Below are positions 1-7,142 of a DNA stretch of 64,000 nt, in pieces. The notes beneath the pieces were generated by a model, which was given only the letters and a program-made list of their open reading frames with translations, was not told the DNA's origin and searched no databases. Position 1 is the first letter of the stretch, and each line of letters begins with the position of its first letter. The DNA lies in assembly GCA_050699975.1 (NCBI GenBank), contig JBOHGH010000005.1, forward strand, positions 1-64,000, written 5' to 3'. The position numbers were made by a program, and so were the translations under genes. This DNA is from GCA-003244245 sp050699975. Lineage in GTDB: Bacteria; Actinomycetota; Actinomycetes; Mycobacteriales; Pseudonocardiaceae.

Positions 1-393
1 CCAACCACCGCCAACGAGCGGTACCAACACGGACCCAGCAGGGCACCGTCACACCGCCCGACCGGAGCCCCCCGAGACCAGCCCAAACCACGACATGCCT
101 CGTCGGGCTGGGGTGAAACCCCGGTAGGGTTCGACTTACTCATCGCCTTTGAGAAGCGCTGCTCCAACTACCACTTCACTGCCGCAGGACAGCCCCTCCT
201 CGCCACCCTCGTTTACGTGCCCGAACTAGAGGAAACATTCCTTGAGATCGAAACGATAGTGGACTCGGAAACCAAGGTCGAACCAGCGCTGGGGGTCATG
301 CGCCAAGTGCTGGGCGAGCTTGAGATCGACCGGAATGACGAGACCATCGAGACATACACCGAAGCCGTGTCAGCTCGCAGGAGCAAACCGTAA
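1..393 (+). pseudogene. truncated CYTH domain (class IV adenylate cyclase-like), C-terminal part
   Basis: From about position 127 the frame reads like the C-terminal half of a CYTH/class IV adenylate cyclase: GFDLLIAFEKRCSNY, then LEETFLEIETIVD (the acidic strand of the tunnel fold), then LGELEIDRND and an EAYT-like ETYTEAV tail before the TAA. Intact members are roughly 170-200 residues and start with an ExE motif; neither is present here. The upstream codons are open to the window edge but are proline/arginine-rich and unlike the family, so the 5' part appears replaced or lost. CYTH enzymes act on triphosphate substrates; no activity is expected from this piece. The edge hides whether a real start lies outside, so a fusion cannot be excluded. 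Confidence 0.6.
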
Positions 394-542
394 CGGTCAT
401 CAACATCCTCGTGGATTACACGCAGCGCGTCACCGAGTACGAGATCGTCGGCATCTGCGAAAAACTCACTAAGCCCCGGCCGTCGTATGGTCCAAGATCC
501 ACCTCACCAACGTCGAAACCCGCGATCGGGCTCAAGAAGCGC

Positions 543-995
543 TCAGCCCTCGGCGGGCAAAGGGCCGGATTTGAGAACCTCGTCGGGTCGAAGTACCAGG
601 CCGAGGTGGGCGAGGCGACGGCGCAGCTTGTGATCAACCGTGACCAGCGGCTCGCTGAGCCGTTCGGCCAGTGCCACGTACAGCATGTCGTAGATCGGAT
701 GGTTGTCGTAGCGACGAGCCAGCTCCCAAGCCCGATCGCGGTCGCGTCCATCGTCGTGCAGCGTCACCGGAAGCGAGGCGACCAAACCGGCTGCGTCATC
801 GGCGGCCTGGCCATCCCACCGCTGCCTGCGCACTCCGGTGAGCAGCGCGTTCATCACCTCCAGCGGGAGCATCGCCGGGGCATGCAGCTTCTCACCGGTC
901 TGCCCCCAACAGTCGAAGAGCTGCTGGACGGTCGCCGCGGTGTCCGCGTCGGGTGCGATGAACTCGACGATGACGGACGCGTCAACGATCGCCAC
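543..995 (-). CDS. PIN-domain ribonuclease toxin (VapC-type)
   Basis: A 150-residue PIN protein read from a GTG start that gives VAIVDASVIVEF, the first beta strand. The acidic metal-site residues are visible: Asp5, Glu46 (PLEVMNALL), Asp103 (HPIYDMLYVALAE) and Asp121 (VTVDHKL). PIN toxins are Mg-dependent RNases that cut specific RNAs and are neutralised by a cognate antitoxin. The start lies inside the 3' end of the upstream helix-turn-helix gene (14-base overlap), the usual coupled arrangement. A longer in-frame extension upstream exists but its sequence is not PIN-like, so the GTG was preferred. The RNA target cannot be read from sequence. Confidence 0.85.
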   Translation of the reverse strand: MAIVDASVIVEFIAPDADTAATVQQLFDCWGQTGEKLHAPAMLPLEVMNALLTGVRRQRWDGQAADDAAGLVASLPVTLHDDGRDRDRAWELARRYDNHPIYDMLYVALAERLSEPLVTVDHKLRRRLAHLGLVLRPDEVLKSGPLPAEG

Positions 996-1305
996 GGCCA
1001 GATCGCTGCACTCGGTCCTCGATGACCAGTTGCCCAGCGCCCCCGCACGGTGGCACATCGTTGCCTGCGCGCCACGCCTTCACCTCGGCCACCCACTCAC
1101 CAAGCCTGAGCTCGGGCTCGCGGGGTGCAGGCACACTGGCGGCTATCGCGTCCAGGTCGCTTTCCCGTACCTGATAGCTCTGGCCGAGTTTGCGGGCAGG
1201 CAGCTTGCCTGCCCAGATCCACCGGCGGATCGTCTCCTCCGCGCGGTTCACCCGCCGCGCGGCTTCCCGCACGGTGAGTTCCCGCCCGTGAGATGTAGTA
1301 GACAT
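982..1305 (-). CDS. excisionase-type HTH antitoxin of the PIN pair
   Basis: A 107-residue protein beginning MSTTSHGRELTVREAARRV, with a MerR/excisionase-like winged helix covering about residues 8-55 (AARRVNRAEETIRRWIWAG, then LPARKLGQSYQVRESDLD). The rest is a proline- and charge-rich tail that would wrap the toxin. It is the first gene of the pair and overlaps the PIN gene. Antitoxins of this type repress their own operon; three copies of a TGTAGTA heptamer sit across the start codon and support this. Identification as antitoxin rests on fold plus operon position. Confidence 0.8.
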   Translation of the reverse strand: MSTTSHGRELTVREAARRVNRAEETIRRWIWAGKLPARKLGQSYQVRESDLDAIAASVPAPREPELRLGEWVAEVKAWRAGNDVPPCGGAGQLVIEDRVQRSGRGDR

Positions 1306-1343
1306 GGCAGCATTTTACTACAACAGAGATGCTGAATGTAGTA
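1294..1343. promoter_or_regulatory. heptamer operator of the PIN/HTH operon
   Basis: TGTAGTA occurs at 1294-1300 and 1337-1343 and its complement TACTACA at 1316-1322. Start-to-start spacings are 22 and 21 bases, two helical turns. The antitoxin ATG (1303-1305) lies between the first and second copy. The arrangement suits an autoregulating DNA-binding antitoxin. Confidence 0.6.
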
Positions 1344-1428
1344 GAGCTAGGTGGCTGGATCTCGCTCCAGCACGGTTACCCTGGAGGTGCCTTGTCCGAG
1401 CGTGCACCACGGAGAACGGGGTCGATGC

Positions 1429-2025
1429 GTGACCAAGTCGCCGTTTGACGACTGGGGCCACTGGCGTCAGCAGGTCAACCCCGCGGACTACGACGAGCGC
1501 TGGCGGCGCATCGAGGCGACAGGCGCGAACCCCCATGGCGAAGCGGATTTCGTGTTTTCCTACGGTCCGCGCTCCGTCCTGGATGGAGGGTGTGGGACCG
1601 GCCGGGTGGCCATCGAGCTGGCTCGCCGCGGTCTCGACGTCGTCGGTACCGATCTTGATGCAGACATGATCGGTTTGGCGCGCGCCAAGGCGCCCGAGTT
1701 GACCTGGGTGCACGCTGACCTCAGCGAGCTCGATCTGCCAACCCGGTTCGACGCCGTCGTGCTTGCCGGCAACGTCATTCCGTACGTTGCGGGCGACCGC
1801 CGCCACGCAGCGGTTGTTGCGTGTTCGCGGCATCTGGCGCCGGGCGGGCGGCTTATCGCCGGGTTTCAGCTGCAGGACGGCTGGCCGACAATGGCGGACT
1901 ACGACCAGTGGTGCGACAGCGCCGGCCTTGCCCTCGAAGCCCGCTACGCCACGTGGGATCGACATCCATTCACCAACGCCGACTCCTACGCCGTGTCAGT
2001 GCACCGCAGCCAGGTTTCAGGCTGA
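1429..2025 (+). CDS. class I SAM-dependent methyltransferase
   Basis: A 198-residue methyltransferase. Motif I reads VLDGGCGTGRVAIEL at about residues 50-64, the acidic end of beta 2 is VGTDLDADMIGLAR, and the post-II strand is FDAVVLAGNVIPYV. A GTG start giving VTKSPFDDWGHW was chosen because a GGAGAACGGG stretch lies about a dozen bases upstream and earlier residues look non-coding. The substrate is unknown; single-domain proteins of this size usually methylate small molecules. It converges on the FAD oxidoreductase gene, the two stops overlapping by nine bases. Confidence 0.8.
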   Translation: MTKSPFDDWGHWRQQVNPADYDERWRRIEATGANPHGEADFVFSYGPRSVLDGGCGTGRVAIELARRGLDVVGTDLDADMIGLARAKAPELTWVHADLSELDLPTRFDAVVLAGNVIPYVAGDRRHAAVVACSRHLAPGGRLIAGFQLQDGWPTMADYDQWCDSAGLALEARYATWDRHPFTNADSYAVSVHRSQVSG

Positions 2026-3420
2026 GAGCAGTCGCAGTAGCTGGTCTCGGTCCGGCCCCGGGATTCGCATCCTGGTGCCCTCCCCCAGCTCACCGATCTT
2101 GTCCTTGATGCCAGGCCGTTCGAGCACTTCCTGGGGCAGCGTCAGACACAGCACGGTCTCGATCAGCCCGCGGAAGACGTCCGCGTCGTAGCCGGCGGCG
2201 GTCATGAATCGGTCCATCATCGAGTCCGGCCGCGGTGGTTCGAGGCCGTTTCGCAGGGCGTCCATCTCGGCGATCCGGGCGCGGTCAGCGGCGATCTGGT
2301 TCCGGTAGTAGGGCGCGACGAACTGCTCGGTGCGCTCGTCCCAGACCCGCGCGAGCGCCGCGGGATCGTCGAGGTGGGCACGGACGACCTTGCGCAGCAG
2401 TTGCGCGTGGATGAGCCCGACGCTGAGCCCCCGGCCCGCAGACGGGTTGGTACAGGCCCACGAATCGCCGACGGCAGCGAACCCGGTGACGACCGGTCGA
2501 CCGTCAACGACGAACCGGCGGTAGCGGTCGAGGATGCCGGCCATGGCCAGCACGTCGGTGATCGGTTTGCCGTCGAGCCAGTGCGCCTGCATCGGGCAGG
2601 CCTGGACGACCCGAGTGAAACAACCGGGCTCGCGCAGCGCCTTGAGCGGCGCGTCACCAGTCGGCCCGAACAGCGTCACCGACCAGGTGTCGTTGTCGCC
2701 GTCGAGGGTGAGCAACGAGAAGCTGCCCATCGGCACCAGCGCACGGCCGATTCGTCGGGGCCGAGTCGCCCCGGTGAAGTACCGGGTGTAGTAGACGAAG
2801 CCGCTGTCCTCTGACTCGACGTGGGGCTCCCGCCCACCCAACTGGGTCAACCAGCCCACCGCGGGTGTGCGCCGGCCCATGGCGTCGACCACGAGATCGG
2901 CCTGGATCTGTTCCCCGGCCACGGTGTGCACCCCGGTGACGTGTGGCGTGCCTGGGATCGCGGGCCGGCCGGCCAGCAGCCCGGCGACCCGCACTCCCCG
3001 CCGCACCAACACCCCCGGCTGGTCCTCCGCGACGGCCGCGACCACGGATTCGATCACCGGGCGCCGCCCGGTCACGAACCGCAGCAGGTCGTCGTTCGGA
3101 CGCGGCGATCGGTCGGCGAGGGTCGGGGGGAGGGAGTCCAGGTAATCCACCCATACGCATCCGGCCGCCAGCAGCCGCTCGGTCAACCCCGGTATCTCCT
3201 CATCACAGATCTGCCGGAACCGCGCGAACAGGTTGTGCGGCTGGTGGAACTGGGCGACGCCCTTGCGATTCCACGACGTCCAAGCCTCCACCGCCGCCGG
3301 GGCGCCATCCGGATCGGCCTCCAAGACGGTGACCTCGTGCCCATCCTGCGCCAGCATGATCGCCACGGACAGCCCGATGACGCTGCCCCCGCAGACAACG
3401 ATCTTACCCACCCGTCTCAC
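2017..3420 (-). CDS. FAD-dependent oxidoreductase, aromatic-hydroxylase-like
   Basis: A 467-residue flavoprotein. The N-terminal Rossmann motif is IVVCGGSVIGLSVAIML followed by the acidic strand VTVLEAD; the second FAD contact is near TGFAAVGDSWACTNPSAGRG, the usual GD motif of group A flavin monooxygenases. The first glycine motif is degenerate (GGSVIG rather than GxGxxG). Such enzymes use NAD(P)H and oxygen to hydroxylate, epoxidise or halogenate small molecules; the substrate cannot be inferred. The start is GTG; a second GTG three codons later is also possible. It stands alone on this strand, with the ankyrin remnant upstream. Confidence 0.75.
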   Translation of the reverse strand: MRRVGKIVVCGGSVIGLSVAIMLAQDGHEVTVLEADPDGAPAAVEAWTSWNRKGVAQFHQPHNLFARFRQICDEEIPGLTERLLAAGCVWVDYLDSLPPTLADRSPRPNDDLLRFVTGRRPVIESVVAAVAEDQPGVLVRRGVRVAGLLAGRPAIPGTPHVTGVHTVAGEQIQADLVVDAMGRRTPAVGWLTQLGGREPHVESEDSGFVYYTRYFTGATRPRRIGRALVPMGSFSLLTLDGDNDTWSVTLFGPTGDAPLKALREPGCFTRVVQACPMQAHWLDGKPITDVLAMAGILDRYRRFVVDGRPVVTGFAAVGDSWACTNPSAGRGLSVGLIHAQLLRKVVRAHLDDPAALARVWDERTEQFVAPYYRNQIAADRARIAEMDALRNGLEPPRPDSMMDRFMTAAGYDADVFRGLIETVLCLTLPQEVLERPGIKDKIGELGEGTRMRIPGPDRDQLLRLLSA

Positions 3421-3459
3421 CCCTAGTAACGCGAGAGTCGCAGCACCCTCAAAAGGATG

Positions 3460-4560
3460 TCACTCAGAAGAGGGCATTGTCGTCACCTGGGTGGCCGCAT
3501 ACTCGACCAGTAGCCTATCGATCGCCCCGTCACCGGTGGGTGGCGAGTGCTGCGTCGGTGCGCTGGCCGCGAGCAGTGTCTCGATCGTCCCCGGATAGTC
3601 GCCGTCCTCGGCCCGGTTGTTCTGCAACCCCCACATGGCGCAGTCCAACGGCGTGGGGCCCTCGTCGTCGAATGCGCAGTCGTGCAGATCCGAGCCACGC
3701 TCGATCAGCAGCCGCACCGTCTCGGTACGCCCGTGCATAGCGGCCTGATCGAGCGGCGTGAAGTTGCTCCAGCCGCGGGTGTCGACGGGCATGCCGCTGT
3801 CGAGTAACGCCTGCACGACAGCGGTTCGCCCGAGCAGCGCGAGCTGGCCGAGGATCCAGCCGAAATCCTCGGTCCGCGGATTACCGAGCGACGGCGGCGG
3901 CGCGTGGGGCAGTCGCACCGATTCGCCGCGCGCAACGGCCAGCACCGCGGTGTCGACCGGATCGAGGTCCGCGGTCGCGCCGCACGAGGCGAGCAGCTGG
4001 TAGGCGGCGAGATGGCCACAGCGTGCGGCCAGCGCGAGCGGTCGGCGGCCGACGTCCCAGCGATCCCACGGCAGGTTCAGGTCGGCGCCGGCGTCGAGCA
4101 GCATCGTGATGATCGTTTAAGCCGCGGCCGCGGCTGATCGCGTGGTGCAGGCAGCGGTGGGCGTTGACGTCGACGCCACGATCGAGGAACCACTACAGGC
4201 CGGCGGTGTCCTCGATGTCGAGCTTGTGGTTGACCATGCCCTCGAAGCTGGGCTCGTGGAGCGCGTCGAGGAACGCGGTGTTCGACTGCTCGCAGGCGTG
4301 GTAGAACGCGTCGTCGTCCATCGTTGCGCCGCGCTCGAGAAGCAACCGGATGAGGGCAGCGCCCCCAGGTCGGCGAGCACGAGCGCGCGCTCGATGCCTT
4401 CCAGCCCGCTGGCCTGTACGTGATGGACGAGCTTGGGCTAGCTGGCGAAGCCGTAGTCGCGGGCGAGTGAGTGCTGCGCCTGGCTCAAGTGATGGGCGCT
4501 CGGGTAGATCGGGCACGGCGAACCTCCGTCTGCCCGGGTCCGCGTCCGCGGGCTGAGGTC
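3460..4560 (-). pseudogene. ankyrin-repeat protein gene, multiply disrupted
   Basis: The coding signal runs through changing frames. Upstream, AQHSLARDYGFAS is followed by a TAG (4438-4440) where family members have Trp (GFxSWPxL), then PKLVHHVQASGLEGIERALVL. A frame change in a G-run leads to ALIRLLLERGATMDDDAFYH, and a second TAG sits at 4193-4195 before WFLDRGVDVNAH. One more frame change near 4110 leads into the longest surviving part, 214 residues starting MLLDAGADLNLPWDRW with repeats such as TPLDQAAMHGRTETVRLLIE. At least two nonsense and two frame changes make this a decaying gene, although the last 214 codons could still be translated. Intact relatives are soluble ankyrin scaffolds of unknown partner. 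Confidence 0.8.
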
Positions 4561-4762
4561 CGTCGGTTGACTCGAGGTCCTGCTGCCGGTGGGATGATCC
4601 CTTCCCCGCGGACCGGGTGCGTCCGGCGACGCGCCACGATGGTAGCGAAGGGCCGCCATGGTGCCCGACTCGCTGCCCCGCCCCATGGCGGGCGGTATTC
4701 GCTGAGGCGGTTACGCCGCCGCGCCGACCGTATCGCCCGCCACTGGCCTTCATTAATCATGC

Positions 4763-4820
4763 GTTCTGGATGCAGAATGCACCTATCGAGGGGTCGATTA
4801 CCACAGTCTGCATCCAGACT
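4763..4820. repeat. stem-loop repeat, copy A
   Basis: GTTCTGGATGCAGAATGC (4763-4780) is followed about 25 bases later by AGTCTGCATCCAGACT (4805-4820). TCTGGATGCAGA pairs with TCTGCATCCAGA over 12 bases. Each arm is itself a near-palindrome (CTG-N4-CAG core). It lies between the decayed ankyrin gene and the chelatase stop. A close relative with a longer stem occurs near 53.8 kb. It could be a terminator, a REP-like repeat or a pair of operators. Confidence 0.65.
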
Positions 4821-4855
4821 GCAGGAGGAGTCGATTCAAGCGAGACTTCACGTAG

Positions 4856-5587
4856 TCATGCACTGCGGAGCACCGCGTCTGCGCCGGCGAGCTGGGCTAG
4901 CCGGTCGACCACCCCTGGATGCACGCCCAATGGCGCAGCCACCACGTCGGCGCCGGCCTCGGCGAGTCTGCGGTGGAACAGGCCCGGGGCCAGCAGCCAC
5001 GAGGCGACCGCGACCCGGGGTTCCCCGGCCGCCCGCAGGCCTGCGACCAGCGGCGCCACCCGAGGGGATCCGGTGGCGACGAACCCCACCCGAACCCGGG
5101 CACCCACCTCGCCGGACAACTGACCCGCCGCGGCCCGCACATCAGCTACCGCATGGGGATCAGACGAGCCCGCGGCTGCCAGCACCACCGCGTCGCCGCG
5201 TCGCCAGCCTGCCGCGCGCAACCGGTCCTCCATCGCGCGCACCAGCATCGGGTGCGGCCCGAGGGCAGCGGTGATGGTGACATCCCTGCGGCCGGTGGCG
5301 GCCACCTCCCGCGGCACGTCGGTCCGTACGTGATAACCGCAGGTCAGAAAGGCCGGGAGGACAGTGACCGGACCGGGAGCGCCAGCGACCACCTCGCGCA
5401 CCGTCGGGCCGAGCACGTCAACGAAGGCGAGCAGCACCGACCTGCCGGGCAGCCGAGCCCGCAGTGCACCCACCAGCTGGCGCGCCACCACGACGCCAGC
5501 GGGATCCCGGGTCCCGTGCGCAGCCACGACAACGGTGTGCGCTGTGCACCCGTGAGTGGCGATGCGAGTCATGGCTTCCATTGCCAC
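4856..5587 (-). CDS. sirohydrochlorin chelatase (CbiX family)
   Basis: A 243-residue two-lobe chelatase. Lobe 1 starts TVVVAAHGTRDPAG, with the active-site His in AAHG and the second metal His in FLTCGYHVRTD; lobe 2 repeats the fold with VVLAAAGSSDPHA and VASWLLAPGLFHRRL. It inserts Fe (or Co/Ni) into sirohydrochlorin, the last step of siroheme synthesis, supplying the cofactor of the neighbouring NirB. It follows nnaR by 16 bases, so it is the last gene of the nitrate operon. M. tuberculosis has the same order (Rv0259c next to Rv0260c). A downstream in-frame ATG giving MTRIATHG is an equally possible start. Confidence 0.88.
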   Translation of the reverse strand: MAMEAMTRIATHGCTAHTVVVAAHGTRDPAGVVVARQLVGALRARLPGRSVLLAFVDVLGPTVREVVAGAPGPVTVLPAFLTCGYHVRTDVPREVAATGRRDVTITAALGPHPMLVRAMEDRLRAAGWRRGDAVVLAAAGSSDPHAVADVRAAAGQLSGEVGARVRVGFVATGSPRVAPLVAGLRAAGEPRVAVASWLLAPGLFHRRLAEAGADVVAAPLGVHPGVVDRLAQLAGADAVLRSA

Positions 5588-5603
5588 TCACAGGGCGAAG
5601 CCT

Positions 5604-6746
5604 TCACTGGCAGTCCCCCGGTTCGAGAGCCAGCCGGTAACCCCGCTTGACCACGGTCTGCACCAACCGTGGCGCGCCCAATGCGGCACGCAGGCGAGCC
5701 ACCGCAGTCTCCACAGCATGCTCGTCGTCACCGGCTGCCGGCATCACGGAGAGCAGATCGGCGCGCGGTACCACCCGCCCGGGACGGGTCGCCAGCAGCC
5801 TTAGCAGGGCCATCGGGGTCGGCGGCACGGCACACAGCTGGCCATCGACCACCGCGGCCTGCCCGCGTAGCTCCAGCATGTGACCGGCAACCGGCCAGCG
5901 CGGCGCCCTGGCCGGCAGCGTCTCCGACAGCGTGCGCACCAGCGCGCCGATCCGGGAGCGCTCCGGTTGCACAGTGGGCACGTCTCGGGCCACCAGCGGG
6001 CCTGCGGTGACCGGCCCGACGCAGGCAGCGAGCACGTCCCGGCGCAACCGTTGCAGCAACGGCTCCAGCACACCAAGCTCGTCGGCCCGGCTGAGCATGC
6101 TGGCCGCGGCAGGCGCGCTGGTGAAGCTGACCGCATCGGCACCACCGTCCAGAACCGTCCCGAGCAGCCGGTCCAGCGGGCCGAGGTCATCGGGTGGCAC
6201 CCACCGGTAGACGGGCAGCTGCACCACGTGCGCACCCGCGCAGCCCAGCGCGTCGACGAAGTCCGGCAGCGGCTCGCCGTGCAGCTGCACAGCTACCCGC
6301 ACCCCCTCCAGGTCACCGGCCAGCAGGTGCTCCAGCACCTCGGCTGAGGACTCCGAGGGGGGCGACCAGGCGTCGGTCAGGCCCGCCGCACGGACCGCGC
6401 CGCGAGCCTTGGGACCTCGGGCCAGCAGGGTCGCCCGGCGCAGTGCCACGACCAGCGCCTCGCCCAGCCCCCACCCGTCGGCGGCCTCCACCCACCCGCG
6501 GAACCCGATGCCGGTGGTGACCACGACGACGTCAGGCGGGTGGCTGATCAGCTGCTCGGTGGCTGCGTGCAGTTCGGCGTCATCAGCCACCGGCACGATC
6601 CGGATCGCCGGGGCATGCAGCACCTCGGCGCCCCTGCGCTCCAGCAAAGCGCCCAGCTCTGCGGCGCGCCGTGCGGCGGTGACACCGATGGTGAATCCCG
6701 CCAGGGGTAGCGGCTCCGGTCGCGGCCCCAGCGACGGCGCGGTCAT
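5604..6746 (-). CDS. nnaR: HemD-like nitrate assimilation regulator (uroporphyrinogen-III synthase fold plus winged helix)
   Basis: A 380-residue two-domain protein. Residues about 15-260 have the HemD (uroporphyrinogen-III synthase) fold: GFTIGVTAARRAAELGALL, VVVTTGIGFRGW, and VSFTSAPAAASML. Residues about 285-375 form an OmpR-type winged helix (PTPMALLRLLATRPGRVV, then VETAVARLRAALG and VKRGYRLAL). This matches Rv0260c/NnaR of mycobacteria, reported to work with GlnR to activate nitrate and nitrite assimilation genes. The ATG overlaps the nirD stop as ATGA. Whether the HemD half is catalytic or only senses a tetrapyrrole is not visible. Neighbours on both sides belong to the same pathway. 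Confidence 0.85.
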   Translation of the reverse strand: MTAPSLGPRPEPLPLAGFTIGVTAARRAAELGALLERRGAEVLHAPAIRIVPVADDAELHAATEQLISHPPDVVVVTTGIGFRGWVEAADGWGLGEALVVALRRATLLARGPKARGAVRAAGLTDAWSPPSESSAEVLEHLLAGDLEGVRVAVQLHGEPLPDFVDALGCAGAHVVQLPVYRWVPPDDLGPLDRLLGTVLDGGADAVSFTSAPAAASMLSRADELGVLEPLLQRLRRDVLAACVGPVTAGPLVARDVPTVQPERSRIGALVRTLSETLPARAPRWPVAGHMLELRGQAAVVDGQLCAVPPTPMALLRLLATRPGRVVPRADLLSVMPAAGDDEHAVETAVARLRAALGAPRLVQTVVKRGYRLALEPGDCQ

Positions 6747-7084
6747 CGTGGCCCGACCTCGACGATCCCGTCGACCACCCGAACCGGATACGTCGGTACC
6801 GAGACGTTCGGGTCGTCCAGACATACCCCGGTGGCCAGCTCGAAAACCTGCTTGTAGATCGGCGAGGCCACCGTCGCCCGTCCCCCGCGATCCCCGACGA
6901 TCCCCCGGGAGAGCACCGAGGCGCGGCTGAACGGGTCCACGTTGGATATTGCGAACAACGCGCCGTCGTGGGTGCGGAACACGGCTACCGCAACGCCGTC
7001 GACCAGCGCTGCCACCCCCCGTTCCGGGATGATGTCGTCGTATCGGCACACCGTGGTCCAGTGCGCCCGCACCTGCGCGGTCAT
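6743..7084 (-). CDS. nirD: assimilatory nitrite reductase small subunit
   Basis: A 113-residue Rieske-fold subunit: WTTVCRYDDIIPERGVAALV, then VFRTHDGALFAISNVDPFS, and ASPIYKQVFELATGVCLDDP. NirD lacks the Cys/His iron-sulfur ligands of true Rieske proteins, and they are absent here too (SNVDPFS and SPIYKQ where CxH and CxxH would be). With NirB it reduces nitrite to ammonium with NAD(P)H. Its ATG overlaps a 13-codon mini-ORF as ATGA and its stop overlaps nnaR as ATGA. The GGAGG serving its start lies inside the mini-ORF cassette. Confidence 0.92.
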   Translation of the reverse strand: MTAQVRAHWTTVCRYDDIIPERGVAALVDGVAVAVFRTHDGALFAISNVDPFSRASVLSRGIVGDRGGRATVASPIYKQVFELATGVCLDDPNVSVPTYPVRVVDGIVEVGPR

Positions 7085-7122
7085 CTCGCCGCCTCCGCGG
7101 GAAGAAGTACGTCGGCGGTCAC
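7081..7122 (-). CDS. 13-residue cassette mini-ORF (VTADVLLPAEAAR)
   Basis: GTG ACC GCC GAC GTA CTT CTT ... AGA TGA. The GTG overlaps the stop of the preceding mini-ORF (GTGA) and its own TGA overlaps the nirD ATG (ATGA). GGAGG near its 3' end stands seven bases before the nirD start. It is nearly identical to the three units at 23.84-23.95 kb. A stable peptide is doubtful; translation coupling is the more likely role. Confidence 0.55.
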   Translation of the reverse strand: MTADVLLPAEAAR

Positions 7123-7142
7123 TTCGCCGCCTCCGCGGTCAT
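7119..7142 (-). CDS. 7-residue shortened cassette mini-ORF (MTAEAAK)
   Basis: ATG ACC GCG GAG GCG GCG AAG TGA. The ATG overlaps the nirB stop (ATGA) and the stop overlaps the next mini-ORF start (GTGA). Compared with the full unit, the middle codons (GAC GTA CTT CTT CCC) are missing while both ends and the GGAGG are kept. It bridges nirB and nirD without an untranslated gap. Confidence 0.5.
   Translation of the reverse strand: MTAEAAK

Noticed and set aside
4193..4753. 186-codon minus-strand gene
   Set aside because: Only its last ~55 codons resemble ankyrin sequence; the upstream part is out of frame with the family signal, so it was merged into the pseudogene.
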